Positions 58,849 to 64,000 of a DNA stretch of 64,000 nt are shown piece after piece. The stretch comes from Budorcas taxicolor (lineage: Eukaryota; Chordata; Mammalia; Artiodactyla; Bovidae): positions 128,171,170-128,235,169 of the forward strand of contig NC_068910.1 in assembly GCF_023091745.1 (NCBI RefSeq). The letters run 5' to 3'. A program made the position numbers and the translations under genes. How positions within the stretch are numbered: the first letter of the stretch is position 1; each line of letters begins with the position of its first letter. Below the pieces are notes generated by a model. The model was not told where the DNA came from. It saw nothing but the letters and a program-made list of their open reading frames with translations, and did not search any database.

Positions 58849-60477
58849 CATGGTAACTTTGAACTTGGATAAAAATGGGCAGATTCATGAGTCATTCTTG
58901 TGTTTAGTGATCTGTAGACACACTATTCAGATGATTGAAGATATTTTCACTTTCCATCTATATATCTTCAGGACTGTGCAGGTTCATCATAAAATATAAT
59001 AATGATGATGATAATTATAAAAATAAACCAATATAGACATGTCAGGAATTATCAGAATTCTCAAGCTGATCAGAGCTAGAGTCCACAATAGAAAGGCTGT
59101 CTCCTTTGTCATACCTCTCTTTTGCTGCCACTCAGCCACTCATAGGGACAGTTCAGGGGCATCATAGTGGGGGCAAGCCTGACAGGAAGCTAGAGAAACT
59201 CTCAACTCCCCTTTTCAGGGGAGCATTCTGAGTGCTCCCTGTATCTCCTGTGAGTGGCTGTGAGATGTCTAGGCAATCAGAAGTCAATTGTCATCAAGAA
59301 GAAAATTCCTGTCAAGAGTCATTTAAATTGTGTCAGGCAGGATGAAAAATCAATACCAACAGTCTCACTGACATTACTGATTTGGAAAAGTCTCCCATCC
59401 CCTCCCCACTCACACTAAGCAACTATGTTACTGCACTTACTTAGGCAGCAAAAGAAAATGGAAAATGAAGTCCCACCACTGAGCAAGCAACATCCACACC
59501 CTAAAGCCTGGTGGCTCTTCACTCACTCCCTGACATGCAGGAAATGTTTCAGCATATAAGTCTGAATGAATTTTACCATTTCTCTGTTTTATGGAAGTGA
59601 ATTCTCTTCTGTCCTCTCTTCACTAGCTCACTCTCCAAATATAAACCGAATTCCCTTTCTCTACTAGGCTTTTTTTTCATAAACACTCATTAAGGACTGA
59701 CAAAAAGTGATGCCTTGCAGATGGGAGCTGGTATTCTTTCCTAGTTCTGAGTAGAGAGTGGTTAGTATCAGTAATGATAATGGGCCTTGGATGTAGGCCG
59801 GATGGTCTAAGTACCTAAGTAAACAGACTTGATCTAGGAGAAGGAGTTATTATGTGCTGCTCTATTTTTTCATGAAGAATGACTTCCTTGTAGATCAATG
59901 TCTGCAAATTTGACTCCTTCTCAAATTACTCAGCCTTTCCATGCATATGGGAAAGAAGATTGTTTGTTTGTTTGTTTGTTTAACTTTTTGGTAGTAGGTC
60001 TTCTGTCTGTGGATTAACTCTTGAAAAAGCTCCAAAGAGATTGTATATCTAAGACTATCCTTTAGATATGGCAGAAACACAATCTGGAATGGATGGTCAT
60101 TCTGCTCAATCCTGATAGCTCAGATGAAAATGGGCAGAAGGAAGCAGGATTCAATACAAGAAAATGATAATGCATTTCATAGCTTGTAAAAGAAGCACTG
60201 AGAGTTTGCCTCAGCTTCTGTTGAACTTGCTGTCAATCAACAAAATGAACCAAACAAAAAGTAAATGCACACGAAGGTTCAGGAAAAAAGATACACTGAT
60301 AAAATTTTAAGAACAAATTTTAGCAAAGTCTCCAAAGAAACCCAAGGTCACTGGGTCCTCTGTTTGACTACCTGACCCTACCCTAGGGCAGAGTGTAGTG
60401 TAGGGCAGCTACTGGAGCTACAGGGAACAAGACACTAACTAGCAAAACATATTGACTCAAAAATTATCTCTTCAAGG
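58849..60477. other. Unassigned sequence
   Basis: No gene recognised. Contains a short (GAT)n-like run near 59002-59015 and (TTTG)n at 59961-59981. Confidence 0.45.
59961..59981. repeat. (TTTG)n microsatellite
   Basis: Five tandem TTTG-type units. Confidence 0.9.
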
Positions 60478-60625
60478 AATATCAGAAATTATCAAATTCA
60501 ATCTCCCTCATTTTGCAGAAGAAACTGAGGCAGGCTCCCAACTGTTCAAGACTATGACTTGAGAAAATCCAAGTTAGTATCTGAAACATATAGCAGCAGA
60601 CAAGAACTCTGGGAGCATGATCCCC
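60478..60625 (-). mobile_element. MIR
   Basis: Antisense MIR: tccctcattttgcagaagaa, actgaggcaggctccc and gtatctgaaacata. Confidence 0.6.
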
Positions 60626-60717
60626 AGTCCAGGACCTTCTCACATAAAGTACCAGAGAAATAGAAATGGGAAGAATATATACATGGCTCGTGAAACCTCC
60701 AGAGTCTGAGAAAGTGT

Positions 60718-60940
60718 TCATCACTCAGTCATGTCCAAATCTTTGTGACGCCATGAACAGTATCCTACCAGGCTCCTCTGTCCATGGAATTCTCCAGGCA
60801 AGAATACTGGAGTGGGTTGCCATTTCCTCCTCCAGGGGATCTTCCCAACCCAGGGATCAAACCCACCAACCCAGGGATGGAACCCAGGTGTCTTGCATTG
60901 CAGGCAGATTCTTTACTGTCTGAGCCACCAGGGAAGCCCG
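60718..60940 (-). mobile_element. Bov-tA SINE with duplicated B-box region
   Basis: A reverse copy from the tail to the head (gagccaccagggaagccc). A 21-bp segment covering the B box is tandemly duplicated at 60845-60865 and 60866-60886, with two differences. Confidence 0.92.
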
Positions 60941-61029
60941 TGAGACCCACAGTCAAATCTCTGGGATGCATGGGCAGCCAGTGTCTTCCTTCACAAGGGG
61001 AAAGAGGGTCAAACAGTACTGTATGGGAG

Positions 61030-61480
61030 TAGAAATTTTTGTTTTCTATTTTGGTAATCAATCTTTAATGTTATTATACTGAATTCTGTGAATGTTGTCT
61101 GTGACTAGGAAAATGTTTGGAATCCTGCGTTAGAGCCAACATAGCTCCACTTTTGTAAATGTTCCCCAGCACATGTTTAGAAGCATCTTCTCTGTTTTCA
61201 GAATATGGCACATTATAGATTGAAGCAGCTATATCAGTTAGGTCTACCTTGTAAATTATGTTTTCTAGGTCCTCTACAGCTTTACTTACTCATTTGTCTA
61301 CTCAATTTGTCAATGAACTGAGGACAAGTTATTAAACCTTACTTTTACTAATGTGTTTTTGTCTATTTCTCCTTGATAGTTTTTGCTCTATTTATTTCGA
61401 TGCTATGTTATTTGGTTGAACAACTATTAAATATTCATCAAGAATAGTGGCTTTATGATTTTAACATGTGTTACAACACC
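61030..61480 (-). mobile_element. L1M ORF2 fragment, antisense
   Basis: Antisense text of the endonuclease-side region of an old L1M (gtttttgtctatttctcctt, gttttctaggtcctctac, tatttcgatgctatgttatt), a counterpart of the region around 1300-1750. Confidence 0.6.
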
Positions 61481-61784
61481 AACTGGGGGTTTTAAGGTTG
61501 TTTCTATATGAATTAGAGAACAATAGATGAAAAATTGAGTGACATTAGAGAACAGAGCCTGACTTAGCACTGCCTCTTATACAAAGCCACTCCCTAACTA
61601 CCTGGTCAAAGCGAAACCACGAAGCAATTGAATTGCACCTCTCTCATGGCTCTTAAAACCCCCTGCCTTATAATAGTTTAAGAGCAAGTTTATAAACTTA
61701 CCATGGGGCTGGAAACTTTTATTTATGGTCCTCATAGCACGTATATTCTTTGAGTCTAACAGATGTTTAAAAAGATGTAATGAA
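61481..61784. other. Unassigned sequence
   Basis: Nothing recognised before the BovB. Confidence 0.4.
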
Positions 61785-62510
61785 CTCTTGATGAAAGTGA
61801 AAGAGGAGAGTGAAAAAGTTGCCTTAAAATTCAACATTCAGAAAACTAAGATCATGGCATCTGGTCCCATCACTTCATGGCAAATAGATGGGGAAACAAC
61901 GGAAACAGTGAGGGACTTAATTATTTTGCGCTCCACAGTCACTGCAGATGGTGACTGCAGCCATGAAATTAAAAGACGCTTGCTCCTTGGAAGAAAGGCT
62001 ATGACCAACCTAGACAGCATATTAAAAAGCAGAGACATTAATTTGCTGACAAAGGTCTGTCTAGTCAAAGCTATGGTTTTTCTTTCCAGTAGTCATGTAT
62101 GGACGTGAGAGTTGAACTATAAAGAAAGCTGAGTGCTGAAGAATTGATGCTTTTGAACTGTGGTATTGGAGAAGACTCTTGAGAGTCCCTTGGACTGCAA
62201 AGAGATCCAGTCATTCAATCCTAAAGGAAATCAGTCCTGAATATTCATTGGAAGGACTGATGCTGAAGCTGAAACTCCAATACTTTGGCCACCTGATACA
62301 AAGAACTGATTCCATGGAAAAGACCCTGATGCTGGGAAAGATTGAAGGTGGGAGGAGAAGATGACAGAGGATGAGATGGTTGGATGTCATCACTGACTTG
62401 ATGGAGATCAGTTTGAGTAAGCTCTAGGAATTGGTGATGAACAGGGAAGTCTGGTGTGCTGCAGTCCACGGGGTCGCAAAGAGTCAGACACAACTGAGCA
62501 ACTGAACTGA
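61785..62510 (+). mobile_element. BovB LINE, 5'-truncated 3' end
   Basis: Starts at cttgatgaaagtgaaagagg, after the YADD region, and ends with the tail gcaactgaactga. Keeps the usual BovB text at the position where the copies at 11.6 and 16.7 kb share private changes, so it serves as a reference for them. Confidence 0.93.
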
Positions 62511-62554
62511 TTTATCAAAACAATCATTTCTATAGCCTCTAAAATATATTTCAT

Positions 62555-62998
62555 GACTACAGGGTTCTCTAGAGAAACAGAATCAAAAGAGATATACAGT
62601 TGAAGATACTAGTATACAGTTTACTACTCAAGAGAAGAGACTTCTTATTAAGAACTGACTCACACAGTTACAGAAGCTGAGAAGTCAGCAAGCTGGAGAT
62701 CCAGGAAAACTGATGGTATAGTTCCAGCCTGAATCCAAACCTGAAGGCAGAAGAAGATCAATGTCCTAGCTTGAAGACAAACAAAGAACAAATTTTTCCT
62801 TACTCAGGCTTTTGTTCTAACCTTCGGCACAGTGGATGAGACCACACTGGCAAGGGTAATCTGCTTTACTCAGTGTATCAGTTGTGATGTTAATCTCATC
62901 CAGAAACACTCTCACAAGTAAATCAAGAATAACCACTATATGGGGATGTCACACCCCACTCAAGTTGACACAGAAGACTGACCAGCACACACGCTAAT
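62555..62998 (-). mobile_element. LTR-like old repeat (same family as 27340-27770)
   Basis: Starts gggttctctagagaaacaga and ends near agttgacacagaagactgac. The reverse complement aligns with 27340-27770. Confidence 0.65.
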
Positions 62999-64000
62999 GA
63001 TACAGATGAACACCTAGGTTGATATTTTGTCTATAATGACACTAGATTTTGCAACTACTTCCCTAACATCCCTCTTAATGCTTCACTCTCAAACACAGGT
63101 GATATAGGAGATGCAACCATGGGAGTCCAACAAAACCTTTGGAATACAAAATCTTTGGAGAACTTATTTTTGTGAAGAATTTAGTTACCAACGTTCTTTC
63201 AGGGAAAATCAACAATCTGAGCTCTTAAAAATCATCATAAATTGATTGTTCCTTCTAGCTTTAGGTTCACAACAGTATTTTTCTTCGATCTGGGCCTAAT
63301 CTTTATTCCTTCCCTCAGTTTTAGGGAACTCTTGGTTTTTAAAAAATATTTGAAAGTAAGTCTGTTGAATTTGGATTCATAGAGTAAATGTCAGCCAAGG
63401 AGCATGTAGAAACTCACTCCATGTGGAGATCAGACAATATATGGAATGATAGTCTCCAGAAGAAGTGATGAAGGCTGCACTGCTTGTGTTCTTAAAGAGC
63501 TTAGAATTTATGGGGAACAGTCTCATGAATGACCAACTAGATAATATGACACAATGAAACAAGCGCTAACCTGAGGCACAAAGCACATCTACAGAAGAAC
63601 AACTCATTTTGCATGGGAAGACGAGAGGAGGACTTTGGATGTGGACCTGGAGCACTGGAAAGAATAAGGAAGGAGGACTGGGTGGCGGGGGTGGGGGGCG
63701 GGGTGTCAATATGAGCAAAGTACAAGAATGTGAAAGTGTAACACACAGAGAAATGATCTCTGTGACACAGGACAAGAAAATATTTGATGGGAAACAAAAT
63801 TGAAAAGGTCATTTGAGGTGAGAGCAAGGAGGATACAGCCCAGGACCTGAAGAGTTCAGAATTTCTTCTAGAGAATGAGGACCTAATGAAAGTTTGGGGA
63901 TGGGGAGTAAAACGAAGTTGGCTATTATTCAGAATCTCTGTGTCTGGTAGGGAGGAAACTCTAGGCACTTGAAATTACTTGGAATGGACTGGAAAGCAAA
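62999..64000. other. Unassigned sequence with a G-rich run
   Basis: No gene recognised. 63680-63704 is G-rich and G-quadruplex-prone. The minus-strand frame at 63537-63968 (143 codons) reads through this run and gives a proline-rich stretch; no domain. Confidence 0.45.

Noticed and set aside
52163..58854. Possible TSD aagcat for the large L1
   Set aside because: Six bases only and it would place the 5' end inside flanking sequence; not supported.
63537..63968. 143-codon minus-strand frame with proline-rich part
   Set aside because: The proline run is the complement of the G-rich tract; nothing else supports coding.

Overview
This window is nuclear DNA from a ruminant, most likely a bovid. 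It holds many copies of the ruminant tRNA-related SINEs (Bov-tA and Bov-A2, about 21 copies or pieces), seven insertions of the RTE-type LINE BovB, an artiodactyl/bovine-type L1 and one CHR-type SINE. All of these lie on an older mammalian background of L1M, HAL1-like, MIR, L2, MaLR and hAT/MER5 fossils. I found no recognisable host protein-coding gene, rRNA, tRNA gene, CpG island or CRISPR array. The base composition is AT-rich throughout, and the window reads as intergenic or deep intronic sequence. Family names come from recognising diagnostic sequence by eye, not from a database search, so subfamily names are approximate.

Layout: 1-4300 is an old L1M in reverse orientation, broken by four SINEs. 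5169-5513 is a MaLR (MLT1-type) solo LTR. 8838-12217 is a MIR split by a BovB whose 5' half is inverted, with a 12-bp target-site duplication (TSD). 12280-13920 has two L1M 3' ends, the second inside another MIR. 15993-17155 is a 5'-truncated BovB. 17156-29000 is mostly unassigned sequence, with remains that look like an antisense ERVL-type retroviral interior (best support at 22861-23211), five SINEs and an L1 3' end. 29017-37140 is largely unassigned sequence with MIRs, one BovB and one SINE. 37140-40560 is a HAL1-like half-LINE carrying two BovBs and one SINE, followed by MER5A. 41240-44828 is an almost full-length BovB joined head-to-head with a Bov-tA SINE inside one shared 13-bp TSD. 45090-52200 is mixed unassigned sequence, MIRs and nested SINEs, with one possible 3'-terminal exon on the minus strand near 46.2-46.5 kb. 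52205-58848 is an almost full-length but dead artiodactyl L1 with three SINEs and a displaced duplicate of part of its reverse transcriptase region. 58849-64000 holds unassigned sequence, a SINE, an antisense L1M piece, a BovB 3' end and an LTR-like repeat.

The elements are linked biologically: SINEs of the Bov-tA/Bov-A2 type carry a 3' tail related to BovB and are thought to use the BovB reverse transcriptase. The most informative signals are therefore structural records of retrotransposition: twin priming, a possible two-RNA insertion, a SINE that lost its tail but kept a perfect TSD, SINE-in-SINE nesting with both TSDs intact, and two BovB copies 5.2 kb apart sharing a nearly identical 203-bp tract inside diverged flanks. 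I do not see a new gene system. The candidate terminal exon is the only signal that might be host coding sequence, and it is unproven.
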